Shown one piece after another: positions 37,113 through 49,488 of a DNA stretch of 64,000 nt (position 1 is the stretch's first letter; every line of letters begins with the position of its first letter). The translations under genes and the position numbers were made by a program. The DNA is from Zychaea mexicana (Eukaryota; Mucoromycota; Mucoromycetes; Mucorales; Lichtheimiaceae). The notes beneath the pieces are model-generated. The model saw only the letters and a list, made by a program, of their open reading frames with translations, did no database searches and was not told the DNA's origin. The stretch spans positions 1 to 64,000 of the forward strand of contig NW_026516672.1 of NCBI RefSeq assembly GCF_025766255.1. The letters run 5' to 3'.

Positions 37113-38920
37113 ATGGGTCGCAAGAAGATCAAGATTCAGACGATCCAAGATGAACGCAATCGTCAGGTACATAGTTTTCGAAACTTTTCACGGAAATTTG
37201 ATCGTTGCCTACTACATACAGTTATTAATAGCAGTTGTCAATCTTATTTAAATAAACTATCTCTGATATGACAATATTAGGTGACATTTTTGAAACGAAA
37301 GAATGGGTTAATGAAAAAGGCGTATGAATTGAGCGTCTTGTGCGATTGTCAAGTTGCTCTGATCATATTCAATACCCATGGCAAGCTAGTGCAGTACTCG
37401 AGTACTGATATTGACAGGATTTTGATGAAGTATACAGAGGTAATAGATCAGCTGGAAGATGGGAACAAGGAGGGGCAGGGGCTGGACAACAACGCACAAA
37501 GAATATACCGATGGCTCAACGTCGTGCTTACTATTACATCACATCATTGATAGTATAACAAGCCCTTTGAAACCAAATCAAACAAGGATGTGAGTGTTTT
37601 ATACGCCATTCAAAGAACGTTTCCTGCTTTCTAAAATAGTGCTAATACAACTTATTCAACAACTTGTAGTTTGCTACGGCTCAAAATGAAGTTGAAGAAG
37701 GAACATCGCCATCGCCAGCAGCTTCTATCGCAGCAGCAGCAACAGGAGAAGCTGCAGGCCTCATGAATCCTCTGGAAGATACAACAACCGAGGATGTCAA
37801 GACCATGCCATCGGCTGCATCTTCACCCGCATTGTCGTCAACAGCGAGTCACCATTCGTCGACGTACCATGCACCTCCACCGATGCTTCACCAATCGCCG
37901 TACTATTCTTCTGTAGCCAGGCAGCCACAATCATCATTGTTTTATCAGCCACAGCCTGCTCAGTCGCCGCAACCGATGTACCGTGGTACACATCAAACAC
38001 CGTCTATAACAACGACAGCAACTGCAACAACGTATCCACATCAACAGCAACATCACTATGACCCAATGAATCGCGAACGATCGAACTATATGCTACACTC
38101 TCATCATCAGGTAAATTGCCACTACTTTTGTAGAATCACTCCTTTTCATGTGGAAATTAAGTATCTTTAAAATTGTCATCCCGGAGCAGCAACAGCCAAT
38201 ATATCCATCTTCCGCATCATCATCGACAACGACTACTACCACCAATATGAGCTCACCACAGCCGACGACTCCATCCTATGCAATGCCAGCTACGGCACCT
38301 CTGCCGACATCTACAACAACTGCGACGACCGCATCGGTGTCACCGTCAGGGGCGGCGGCGGCGGCGGTAGCAGCAGCAACAATGACACGAAAACAACAAC
38401 CTCCGGGACTGCGAGTTCAAATTCCACACGAACAGCAACAGCAGGCACCTGCTTCTGCGCTACCGCCATCGCAGTTTGCCCAGAACTTACCATCGCCGTC
38501 CGTGTTTTATCCAGAATTCTACCAACAGAGCGAGTTGCCAAGTCCTTTGCACTTTTCCGCAACACCCACGACCTCAAATGGCATGTTTCATTGGCCGCCA
38601 GCGGCGCCCACGCCACCACCACTACCGCCGCCGCCGCAAAACCAGCAACAGCATCGGGAATATAAGCCGTCGCCACTAGCAGCATCATCATCGGTGGTCG
38701 ATCTAGGGTAAGAAAAGGGGCCCCGGCGCGAACAGAAAAAAAAAGTGTCATAAGTCGGAGAGATAAACTGCAGACCGAAACTGACCGGATCGCCAAAAAA
38801 AAAACTTTTTTTCCCAGGCTAAAACGATCGCTCGAAAGCACAGGCAGCAGCAACAATAGCAGCAGCAGCAGCAGCAGTAATAATCCCGACCTATTCAGTA
38901 AACGCATCAAACATGGATGA
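37113..38920 (+). CDS. MADS-box transcription factor, MEF2 type (Rlm1/Smp1-like)
   Basis: Six exons (37113-37166, 37281-37439, 37554-37589, 37670-38110, 38187-38707, 38818-38920) encode 437 residues. The MADS domain begins at the first residue ([18 protein letters not shown]), continues [20 protein letters not shown] and [20 protein letters not shown], and is followed by a MEF2-like extension in a 36-nt exon ([12 protein letters not shown]). This is the type II MADS class of yeast Rlm1/Smp1 and animal MEF2, which binds A/T-rich CTA(A/T)4TAG sites and often follows a MAP kinase of the cell-wall pathway. The rest is low complexity (Pro, Gln, Ser, Thr) with likely phosphorylation sites (SP/TP) and a Lys/Arg end (KRIKHG). 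The acceptor of exon 5 could also be 3 nt later. Confidence 0.93.
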
Positions 38921-39098
38921 CTTTTAAAGTGTACATAGAACAAAAACCCTTCACAGCTCTTTTACTCTCTTTATGGTTCAAACTCTTATACTCGTGCTTG
39001 TTTTTAAGGAAACTTTTATTTGTTTTTATGTTGATAATGAAATATATGCAAGGAACAGAAAAACCAGAAAATAAAATTATACTATGCAGTGCTCTTTT

Positions 39099-40675
39099 TT
39101 ACATTTCCACAGCCAAACGGGCCATTTCATAGGCACCATGACGCGACTTGTTACCACCGATGAATCTAATAATAAACCATGAGTCAGAAAAGAGAATCCC
39201 TCAGGAACATTCTTTTTCTAACTAGCAGCCAACGGGGATCCGCTTACCCTCCAGCATGCACAAAGATACAGTCATTGATCGCTGAGATCTGGCTCAACTC
39301 TTGGTCACGGTAACCTCTCCAGCTAAACACCAAACACAAAGATGAGTTTAAAGAGTTAACTTGACAGACCTCGACATAATCTTACCTTTCAGGAAGACTC
39401 TTTCTGTTCTCGAAACCTTGGGGACGCGTAGGCACACATTGGATACGCCAGTTACCCTCAGGCGCAGATTCAGGGTACAGCACGTACAGAATGCTCTTGT
39501 CACCTTCTAATCCACGTTCCTTTTCCAAGTCCATCAAATGTTCTTTCCATGGGCACGCGCGTTCCAACGCAATCACACGACCCGAAGAATGGACCTGGTC
39601 GCGTTTCTCCAAGGCGTCCACAACGAGCGAGCGCGCAGGTAACCAGGCATTGGCCATGCCGGCAACAAACGCGGCTAATTCGCTGCCTGCCATATCAGAC
39701 GCAGAAACGAATTGTTCCTGAAATACAGTAACAATGACGTCAGTTTTTCCAATGGCGCTTCCATATTGCAACATAATGCGAAAACTTACATCGACTTCAG
39801 GGTCAGTAAGCTTTTGGTTCCATGAAGGATTCTTTTGTGCAACGCGGTTGGCAAGACTGGTAGGGCTTTCCTTGAACAGTGGAGTCAAGGTATTGGGGTA
39901 GGCGCTAATACCATTGTCGTTGGCATCCAAAGACTCGACGAAATCCTTTAAATATGGTTCCTTTCAATTACTATCTTTTTCTGTTTCCTACCATCATACT
40001 TGCACTTACATTGTAAGTCTTTTGATAGATCGTTTCTACATCTTCTGCAGTTTCAGCTTTGTGCAGCAAATTGGCAATCACTTCGCGTCCAAAGTGCTTA
40101 TAGACGAGACCAGCTGAGCTCAACTTTGTCGCGTGTTTGTCATCGAATGTTTCTGCGAATCCACGCTGTAATTTTGATTCGAATGTGTTGGTGTGAGGGA
40201 GGGAATGAGAGAGAGAGAGCACAAAAATGTGGCGTAGTGTGATTTATCTTTACCTGGTGGTGATCATATTTGTGTTCAGCAGGATCGTAAACGCCACCCA
40301 CGTCGACTACGACATTGCATTCAGCCAACTTTTCGGAATCGCGTGTTCGGACAAGACTTGCGCCATTGAATTCCTTGGTTTGCTTGAGCATCCAGACAGC
40401 CAAGGCTTCGTCGCTAGAAAAAAAGACAGTTGTTTATTTTTAGCTTGAACAGTCCCTCTCTCTTTCTTTCTTTCTTTCAAGTCTTCTTTCTTTGACACGT
40501 CGATTTTCTCTACGTGTAACGCAATGATTTCTTTTACCAGTGGAAATGCCCACTATGGGTACCTATAACCTATCGTAAGAGAGAAGAGATAGGTCGCGGT
40601 TAGTAGTTTAGAACTCTTGTAATCCACGATTCTGTAAACAGGTTCAGATCGAGCCCTTGAAATTACTTTTGGCAT
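39099..40675 (-). CDS. MYG1: MYG1 family exonuclease (UPF0160)
   Basis: Eight exons (40675-40640, 40569-40538, 40413-40254, 40165-40010, 39945-39790, 39717-39386, 39322-39248, 39165-39099) give 337 residues, the usual length. Signatures: IGTHSGHFHCDEALAVWMLK at about 14-33, DVGGVYDPAEHKYDHHQRGF around 61-79 with the DHH metal motif, KLSSAGLVYKHFG, and the end CIFVHAGGFIGGNKSRHGAY. MYG1 is a 3'-5' RNA exonuclease of nucleus and mitochondria in animals and yeast, of DHH phosphoesterase type. The first exon is 36 nt. Its ATG is the only one in frame before the conserved region, and its intron has a good branch site (CTACTAACC). The short basic N-terminus could aid mitochondrial import. Confidence 0.93.
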
Positions 40676-40976
40676 TTGAGTAACGAAGGTGTGGAAAAGG
40701 CGATTCACGGTGGGCAGAGGGAGAGAGAAGAACAAAAATTTTTTCGTTCACATTTACAGCGTCCGCCTTTCATGCGGTTGTGCAGGTAACACAAGCAATG
40801 TTTGTTTCTGGGTCTGTCACCCAAACGGGCTCAAGGAAATCAAGTTTTATTAATGGGCCGGGGGCGTGAAGGTGGGGGGAATGATCACTTTAGGATAAAA
40901 TAAAGAGTGTGTAAGGGTAACAGCAATGATGGATAGATCGATGATGAGAAAACTGCTGGGAAGTTGGCTTAATGAT
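40676..40976. other. Intergenic region between MYG1 start and the defensin-like gene
   Basis: About 300 bp. It includes a G-rich patch (GGGCCGGGGGCGTGAAGGTGGGGG near 40855) and an ATAAAATAAAG stretch at about 40895. It is the MYG1 promoter on one side and the 3' UTR of the small secreted gene on the other. Confidence 0.5.
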
Positions 40977-41243
40977 TTACAACTGAGGATCAAAACCACA
41001 GTGGCACTTATTATCAAAGCAGGCTGGAACCATCACTTTTTGGACGTTCGAGTCATCGCATTTTTGGCTGCACCATCCCATATTCAAAGAGTTGCAATCA
41101 TAATTGCAGTCCATTTGACGTTTTTGGAAGGTACTGGAGAGTGCTCCAGAGCGTTTGCTTTGTAGAAGAGAAGACGACGAGCCGGATGCACTTGCCACCG
41201 CCGCAAGCAACGAGATGGAGATCAAGGTTTGTGTAGCAAGCAT
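40977..41243 (-). CDS. Small secreted cysteine-rich, defensin-like prepropeptide
   Basis: A single exon of 88 residues. Residues 1-19 form a clear signal peptide (MLATQTLISISLLAAVASA). A propeptide with two dibasic Kex2-type sites (SKR at 29-31, QKR at 40-42) follows. The mature part from residue 43 has seven cysteines at 46, 50, 58, 62, 75, 80 and 82. The C58-x3-C62, C75 and C80-x-C82 spacing fits a CSalphabeta (cysteine-stabilised alpha-beta) fold as in plectasin-type fungal defensins; one cysteine is unpaired or pairs in a dimer. Such peptides are often antimicrobial or signalling, but the role here is unknown. The (TA)n at 41332-41348 is a likely TATA element. It lies between MYG1 and the arrestin gene. 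Confidence 0.75.
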   Translation of the reverse strand: MLATQTLISISLLAAVASASGSSSSLLQSKRSGALSSTFQKRQMDCNYDCNSLNMGWCSQKCDDSNVQKVMVPACFDNKCHCGFDPQL

Positions 41244-41331
41244 TATGGTTGTCCGTAGGAAAGTTTAAGTTAAGAAATGGAAACTTTTTGGTAGAAAAAA
41301 AGAACTTTGTTCCCCCATATATCCAGGTTCT

Positions 41332-41348
41332 GTATATATATATATATA
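41332..41348 (-). promoter_or_regulatory. TA-repeat TATA element of the defensin-like gene
   Basis: A (TA)8 run 89 bp upstream of the ATG of the small secreted protein on the minus strand. Position fits a core promoter; it is also a short microsatellite. Confidence 0.4.
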
Positions 41349-41776
41349 CTTTTACTATGATGAAATAGGAGAGGTACTGGGAATCATGGGAAAGGAGTGC
41401 TAGAGCAAGCGTGTATGCATTAGTAAAAAGGTGTGGAGATGGCATACTAGCCATGTGCAAAACTGCAGTAATGGGTCAATGGACTTGAAAAGATCTTTAT
41501 TATTAACTGATGATGGTATAAATCATTATGTAATTACATGAACTATTATTATTAATATGCTGATATCTATCTATGATGGTGAATAATGCTAAAGGAAAAA
41601 ATCAGGATGAACGAGGAAGAGAACTTCAGAGAAGAATTAAGGATACATACATACACAAGGAGAAATGAAGCTGTGGGAATAGGATGGAGAAGTAGTAGAA
41701 GAGGAAGAATAAGAAGAAGGGAAAACCATAATAAGGAGCATATAAGACACGGGAAGGAAAGGCGTATATTTTCTTG
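41349..41776. other. Region between the defensin-like gene and the arrestin gene
   Basis: About 430 bp, AT-rich and then purine-rich (GAAGAAGAATAAGAAG near 41700). It holds the arrestin 3' UTR and the upstream part of the defensin-like promoter. No coding potential. Confidence 0.5.
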
Positions 41777-43932
41777 CTAATGCTCAGTGTAAGCAGGTGG
41801 AGGACCCCATTCAGGTTGCATGCATGGAGGTGGGCTGGAGATGGCAGGAGAAGGGGCAGTTATCGTAGGGGCCGAAGAAGGGAACATGTTTGCTCGCCAT
41901 GGGCTTGATCCACTGCTGCTACTACCACTAACACCATCCAACATGCTGTTGCTGCTGTTAATACTGCCGCTGCTCGCAGCTTTACCAGTGCTGCTACTGC
42001 TGTTGTTGTTATTGGACCCCGACTTCTTGCTGTCAGCACGGTTTTTTAGACGCTTAGCTTGACAAGGACATTGCGAACAAGAGCCCCACACGGCGTCCTG
42101 AGTAATCGGCCAGCGCTGGACCCAGAATTCGGTTTCATTTGTCGACCCACTACTGGCATTGACTTGTATCGTCTCATAGCTTGGAGGAGGCGGCAAAATA
42201 GTCTGTCGTTCGTCATCTGCGGCAACCAAGCGACAATCGAGTAACCGCACAGGCGTGGTCAACTTCACCTTGAGCAGCTTGCCATTGCATTCAATGGCGA
42301 CAATGAGATCCAACCAGTGACGAATGGAGATTGATTCGTGTGTCATGCTCGGTCGCAAAAAGTGGGCGCACGTTGGCACCGGCATAACGAACCGGCCTTC
42401 AAAATACTCGCCAACTTGTACAAGCTGATCTAATGACTTGAGGTTCAGCAATTCGCCGGATTGTGGATCTTGTGCTTCTTCTTCTTCTTCCTCTACTTCT
42501 TGGCTGTAGCTGTCATATGGATGAACATCGAACGCGCCTACAGACTGTTGACAAGCACCGCTACCTTTTTCGACAATCGATCGACGGTTGTTGTGTAATT
42601 CGTCTGACCAGTGGCTGCGGTTGTGGCGATATCGACGGCTCAACACGCATTGTTTCTGCTTCTGTTTTCTCTTTTGGATTGCTTCGTCGGAAGAGTCTGT
42701 GCAACTGCTGCTTTCATCATGTTCGGTCGGAAACCCGTACGCCCACTTGAGTATCATGGCTAACGTTTCTTCATCCTTCCGAGTTTCTGCCTGACCTTTT
42801 TGTCCCGCACTTGCATGATCGCCAGGTACTTTCATGGTATACTCGCGTGTCTCAGAAATGCGCGTCATGATCGAACGAATTTTGATATTGTCCATCAATG
42901 GCTCGAGCAAGACTTCAATACCAATACTAGTCCCAATGGCAATCGCCGTACGATCAATACCCAAGCGATACCGTAATCCATATTCCAATCCATCCGCAGG
43001 TTGACCCCAGTTGTCGACTGTTCTGCCTGCCATCGAATACGCTAATCGGTCGTGTTGCTCGTCGAGCGCCAAGCCAAGATGAAATTGTCCAAAATAGGAA
43101 GGGTGGGTGCCGTCGTCTTGTGCGTGTCCCAAATCAAAGTATCGATCCAAGCTTGTTCGACGGTGAGGGCCTAATTCGATTTCTTCGTCGGCTGAGGGTG
43201 CGCTTAATGGTGGTCGATCTGAAGATGATGGTTGGCGATGTGCTATGGTGTTAGTAGTAACGGTTGTTGTTGTTGTTGCTGCTGGTGGAGGTAATGGTCG
43301 TATTAAAGAATGCTGTTGCTGTTGTGACGATGGTACTAAACTAGGGATGGGCTCTATAGCGCGCACAAGTCGTAAACTTGCCGTCGCGACTAGCTTTTGA
43401 GTTCTTTTAAATCGGTCAAGAAAGGAAACTGACGATTCGTCCGAGGACTTGCGAAGGGTGGCTGTCAACTTGTAGGAAATGTCAAGACGGTCGGGTATGC
43501 TGATGGTGGTGGGTAATGAGCCTGGCAGAGTGAATTCGAATGGAAAGCGCTGGATGCCGCTGGGCATGATACCTTGTGCGTTGGGTGGTAATAACGACAG
43601 TTCAATGACGTACAGCTTTGTGTCAATTGGCTTGCCCAGTGGCCGTATGCCCATGATATCTGTTCATGTTTGCTTATATGAGACAACTAACGATACAACA
43701 CTGTATTTGTTTTGTTGTGTTAGGTATAATGGGGGCCACAACACATACCTTTCCATGGGTAGTAGCGCTGAAGACCTTCAAACACTAGATCAATGGGGCC
43801 CTGGATGGCCGTGTCGTTGATGAAATGAACAATGACCTCGCCGCGTACTATGATCGTCCCATTGGTGTTACCAAGGAAGGAGACTGGCTCATCGAGGACG
43901 AGTCGCAAGCAATTCTTCTTTGTAAACGTCAT
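41777..43932 (-). CDS. Alpha-arrestin with PPxY motifs (ART/Rod1-type ubiquitin adaptor)
   Basis: Two exons (43932-43749, 43659-41777) encode 688 residues. The arrestin N domain starts LRLVLDEPVSFLGNTNGTII and continues through FEFTLPGSLPTTISIPDRLD; the C domain follows the disordered middle (RTVDNWGQPADGLEYGLRYR to PVPTCAHFLRPSM). Two PPxY motifs are near the C-terminus: PPSY at about 553 and PPAY at about 682, suited to bind Rsp5/NEDD4 WW domains. Such proteins direct plasma-membrane transporters to endocytosis. Poly-Ser/Asn/Thr tracts from AAC/ACA repeats interrupt the domains. Another in-frame ATG at 44031 would add 33 residues; I prefer 43932 because the domain starts there. Confidence 0.9.
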
Positions 43933-46900
43933 GAACTGGTTGATGCAGATGGACGTGGAAAAAGAAAAGAAACCTGGGTAAAACACGCGGGGAAAGCGGT
44001 TCTTTATAAATGCACCCGCCGCAGCAAGCATGTGGCTGTCCTAGAGCAGGAGGGTGGTATGAAGATGGTGGCGATGATGGTATCATAGCGGAGGGTTCGA
44101 GGCGGAGGCCACACTCCACGCAAAAAAAAAGATCTCCGTTATGTCGGGCCATCTGGCTGCTGACAAAAATAATAGAAGTCTCTCTGTTTATGTTGCTGCT
44201 GATACTTTGATCATAATCGGCCAAGTGAGTCATGGAAGTCATCTGAGTCACACATACACACAAGACCACATATTAACCACGTCTGTCAAAATAAAGCCGT
44301 GGTTCTAGACAAAATAAGTGCAAAGCCTCAATGTTATACAGATTTGTAGCAGCGGGGAAAAAGGCAGTGGTTTCCGTGATGATCCCAATGTTACAGCAGC
44401 GATTGCTGACAAATACAGCGCCTTCAAGCATGAATCCACTTCTTGTGGTCCTTATTTTCAATGACGATAATGTCAGATCCGACAACAATAGCAGTAACAG
44501 CATTGCACGCAAAGCAAGTCATTTTCAAGCCGCCAAAAAGGGCCAATATGGAAACGCTCAATATTAAAGAGTGGTGAAAAAGTATCCAGTGAAGACTGAG
44601 TATAGTAATTATACATTATCTATCTTCAATTACACTTTAAATGGGAAATGGTGATGGTGACGGTTGATGCGTTGGTGGAGACGAAGTGCGCGAGAGAGTG
44701 AGCGCATCTTTAATATTGAATTACCACCGACGAGCTAGCAAAAAATTGATCTACGGATACAGCTTCCGCGGAAACAGGAAGCCGTGAGTCATTCACTTGC
44801 TAAGCATGACTCTGCAAAATTCGCAAATAATAGGTAGCACTAACAACATGAAAAAAGCTAAAGAGAAGTCTATGATGCCATGCTTTTTACTATTTCTGAC
44901 AGAAGAGTTGAACACAAGCATTTTCTTATGTTCTCATTATTAATAGCGTAGTGTGTAACTGCTAAGTGGCGTTTTTCCTTAGCATTTGACTTCTTAAAAC
45001 AGCATGTCCTCCGCCATATAACAAGACAGCACATGAAGTACAACGCCTCTACTTTTCCCCAAATGAGGTCAATCGGATTTGTAAGCGATAGACTATGAAT
45101 TGACCATGACTATTCCTGCGTGTCAAACAGTATAACGATTATTAATGGGTTTTTCGTTGCTGCTGCTACTGAGTGTAGTGTACCTTACCAGTTGTCGCGT
45201 CACACGTCAACAAGAATAAAGAGAATGTGTGACACCTTTTCATATTCTTTGCACTGGAAATTTAGCCAGCCGCGGTGAGTAACGTGTTCTACGATAAGAT
45301 CGTTCCGTTTGCTTATATACGACAATTATTGATCCCGGATAAAACACACACGACGACAAAAGATCAGTGGGGATGCAAGGTGGAATGTATACGGATAAAC
45401 ATTGCTTGGAAACGAGGCCCGATTGGACGATAGATCATTCGTTCTCTATCTAGGTGTATTCTTGCTGACGCTCGTCGGCATGTGGGTGCTGCTTCTTATC
45501 TACTCTGATGCAACAGTCCAATGAAAACGGTTTTTGACGCTGTTATTTTTGCCGGGTGTTGTCGCTGTCGTGTGGCTCAATCATGCATCACATTCATAGA
45601 TTCTGATTCCCGTAGTGGTGCTACATATCATCTCAACATCATGTTTACCATAGACTCGGGCACATTGCCCTTATGTGAGACTCAAACATGGATGCTAGAA
45701 TCCGGTGATTCTCCTTTCTGGCAGATGACTTTGTTGTTGTCGGCTCGCGTGCTACTGCAACCACCACCTCCCCCGCATGAGCTACGCATGAAACTGCATA
45801 GACTGTTGGGTATTGACAGCTTATCATCCAAGGTAGGTTTTTAAAAAGGGAGCGGAGAAGCCGTTGTCGCTTTGTTCAAGTGTCACCTGAAACTAAAGCA
45901 TCTCAATCTTTCAAAAATCCCAGAGTTACACAGCTATTCGCTTAAACCGAGATTTGTGTCCGTCTTTCGCATTATCAAAAACATGTGCCATCCATGATGC
46001 TTGTTTTCTACGCATTTTGTATGACTAGTGTCTGTAGGAACAGAGTTAACTCTTGACATAAGAGGAAAGGCAGTTGCTATTTTCTGCAGAAAATACTCAG
46101 TAGCTTGCCTCTTGTACATAGTGGTTTGATGATACAGCAAAGTGGCACGGGTTTGCTGCTGGCAGAATTCTCAAGAATTGCGTTATCACTCACCTCCCAC
46201 AGTTATCTGACGCTATGATGTAGTGGAAAATGTAACTGGGAAGAATGGCGACTTGTTTCTTTTGTACACATGGACCATCATCTTCTTTCCTTTTTCTACT
46301 TTTGTTGTCTCTGCTTTATTTTCTATCTTATCAGATTCCGATCTGTCCAATAGATTCCTCCGTGGCATTTTGCCATATTGAAATTGGCACCATACAAAAC
46401 ACTTCTTTTGTTCTCACGCTCTTATTCCAGGATGTAAACAGTTCTTTAACGTACGCCTAAAATATATAACAATGAGTCACCAGACTCAGTACTCATTACT
46501 CTGTAGTACTGCAGCGAAAAAGAAAAGGAAATTGCAATCGACTTTTCCGTCAGTTCTTTCTTCTCTGGATACCATAAGTTGTATCCGGCTACACCCTGAA
46601 TCACTCGATATGTTGTTGTGTACAAACATGCTAAGTCTTGAAGACGGTTAAGGGGTGCTTTTTGGGGGGATGGGCGTGCGGACCTCGGGTATTGAAAAAG
46701 GGTTGCGTCTTTTCTTTATTTTTTCCCATTTACTGGGAAAAAGTTAAAAATTAGGAAAACCGCGCCTCATTCCATGAACTGTGGCGTCGAAGCATCGTGC
46801 ACTGTCATGTACTTTTGTAGCTTTTGCAATTGCTGTTAAACTCTTTTTAGAATAGCTTGCTCATATGAATTAAGCTAGATAATGGCAGAGATAACATCAA

Positions 46901-49488
46901 CGACAACGTAAAAATTTGTAGGGATTTCCTTGATCTTTTTGAAACAAAACAAACTTCTTGAAAAGCCTTAAGTAAGCTGGAAGTAAGTCCGATCAATCGG
47001 GGAAACCTTTTCTTTTTTAAGTGTGGCCATCACATACATGTTCTGTTATCCTGTACTATCTATTTGTTAGCTTTCATGTTGTTCTGCATAAATATACCTC
47101 TATAGCAGTGGAGATCATCAAAATTGTTGCTGGTGTGGGCCACGAATCGAGCACAGTGTCATCGAAATAGTCTCTTATCAAGCAGATTTTTTAAAGAGCT
47201 TAATCCTGAGATATATGGTGGGTCTTTTTCCAACTTGACTAATATTCCTAGTATTCAGAATGTACTTTCTATTATTTATTTACTACATACGTAGTATAGA
47301 ATCTCTGTTTTCTATTGCAATAGGTTTAACAAACACTTTGATCGTTTATGCAAATGGAGAGACGTCTAGCAGCTTTTAAATACTAGGAAAACTAAGCTGC
47401 TGATTCATGTATCGCTGTTAACCTGTTACGTAAAGGCTAATTATAGAAGTAGATATAGCATTGATTGACAAGGACACATAAATCAAGATTAGCCCACCAC
47501 TGCCACTACCACTATGGAGCAGCCGCTATCCAAGCATCCAATAGCCGCTAGATATTCCGTGATAATTGCTCGCAAAGACTTGCAATATGGTATGCAGCTA
47601 CTCGACTTATAGCAGTGTATGTCCTCTTTATAGAAACTACAAACAAATGTCTGCTGCTTATCCGATATACAGCGAGTTACATTCCTTTGATCCGGTTCAA
47701 TCTAAAGCTTTCATATTGTTTGATAAAAATAGAGTAAATTCCGTGAAGTCTTAGCTCGTAAAAACTATTGCTATGGTGCAAGTAATATAACGCCTAATAA
47801 ATAAAAAAATTATCATCCTTGTTTTTGAGATTATTTGGAAGTTGCTTCGCTCCACGTACACCATTTCTTCGGGTGACAATTTCCTGCTATTGTGAGTTAT
47901 ATTTCATACAAACGATTATGGAGATCTTCATCCAAATCACGCGGGAGATGTAGGGTGCACAGAATAAATGCTAATTCGAGTAGTACTCCAGCGAAGGTGA
48001 AATGGAAAAAGGACGACAAGTACGTGAAAAGGGGTGCATGGCATTGTTGTTATGGGAAATCAGCTTTGATAAATCCAATAGTGTCAAGTGTTGTTTTCGT
48101 GTAAAGAGCAGTCTGGGTTTGTGCATCGTATAGCACAGTTGACTTTTGAAGACCTCCTCGTCTGTACTTGTGTAGTTTTGTCAGGTGGTGACATGCGGGA
48201 TAAGTACAACTGCTCCTATATCCGTTCGTAATAATCACCTCATCATTTGGAGGAGCTGCTAACAAGCCCTTGAGTCGTTCTTTAACTCCGCGCTCGTGCC
48301 CTTTAGTTTGGAGTTAAACGAAAGAAAGGCTATAAAAAAGCGAAGGTCTGTTTGAACTTTGCAACGCGCCAGCTGCTGGACAGCTTTTGGTGGTAGACAC
48401 GATATCGATAGTGTGCACGCTTGCTTTTGCAGTGCCGCCCTATTACCTCGTTCTTGATTAAAAGCTGCTAACCGGTGTGCATGGTGCTTCTAATCTGATG
48501 TTACCGCCTTTTATAATGTTTGTGCACATTTGTGCTTCGGCGGTCGAGGAATCGTGGCTGTTGGTATTGCGGGTGTTGCTAATCCTTGAGTTAGAGTTGA
48601 AGACGCGTAAAAGATTGATATGAGTGTAGGTGTAAGTGCACAGCGGCAAAACAGCGTATCACTAATGATGCTTTTTCATTCGCACCAGCTGCTTCACTGC
48701 ACTGTTCCTCGTTGTCGACGACTATTCCCAAAGAGGCCATTTCCAGTAGGTACATTCGAATCGCAGACGCGCGTTTCGTGGCGACTGTGGATTCAATTCT
48801 CTTAATCTGGCGACGAACCGCCATAAGCTTTCCGTATGAATGGCAGTTCCTGGTTTTAATCTTCTTCCCTGATCGACACTTCCTTCCCGAATCGGGCCTC
48901 TTTTTGACGTGTCTAGTGCGATACGATGCCAAGATTTATATTACTTGCTTATTATAATAAGATTGATACCTTGAATATCGATCTTGAGTGGTGCCATGTC
49001 TGCGTATATGGTAATTCGAGTCGGGCATACAACACAACGTAGAAACAGCTTATATAGTGATTGCTGAAAGCCAGTAGAAGAAATATTCACAGCTCAGTAC
49101 TCTGCGGCGACCGTTGAGTCGTTGGTATAGCATTCATTTTGTTGCCATGGCTATAAAGAAACAAAAAAAGAAGAGCGATGCTGCAAACAGCAGACACAGA
49201 GATAGCCCTACTCCAGGAGATGCTTTTTCATACTTCGTGTAGAACGCGAAAAAGGGAATCAGTGAAGGCAGAATATATACTGTTTTGCTCGTACGATTTT
49301 AGTTTGGCAACCAGTGCAGCAAGTCACGCGTGCATTTTGATGACATCGAACCGGGGAAAGCGGGTGGCGAACCCCCTTCGAATTTCGTGTGGCGATAAAC
49401 ACTCTAAAGAAAATATTGAAGTTTCCCTTCGTTGTCTGTTTGTCCATCAACCCACCCCCTCACTCTCTACATTGCACGAAATTTAACA
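43933..49488. other. 5.5-kb gene-poor stretch
   Basis: No gene could be named. Short frames with some coding look are at 45288-45530 (FAYIRQLLIPDKTHTTTKDQ, then a frame break, then a hydrophobic FVLYLGVFLLTLVGMWVLLL) and 45521-45844, ending in a donor-like AAG|GTAGGT. A basic 113-codon frame on minus at 48932-48591 lacks an ATG. A frame from 47514 (MEQPLSKHPIAARYSVIIAR) ends at a donor-like site. These may be relics of decayed genes. The COR1 promoter must lie at the right end. Confidence 0.45.

Noticed and set aside
38311..38943. Minus-strand frame of 210 codons rich in Leu and Val
   Set aside because: It is antisense to the Ser/Gln/Pro-rich repeats of the MADS gene.
48591..48932. Basic 113-codon frame on the minus strand
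   Set aside because: It lacks an ATG start and any recognisable domain; kept only as a possible relic in the region note.
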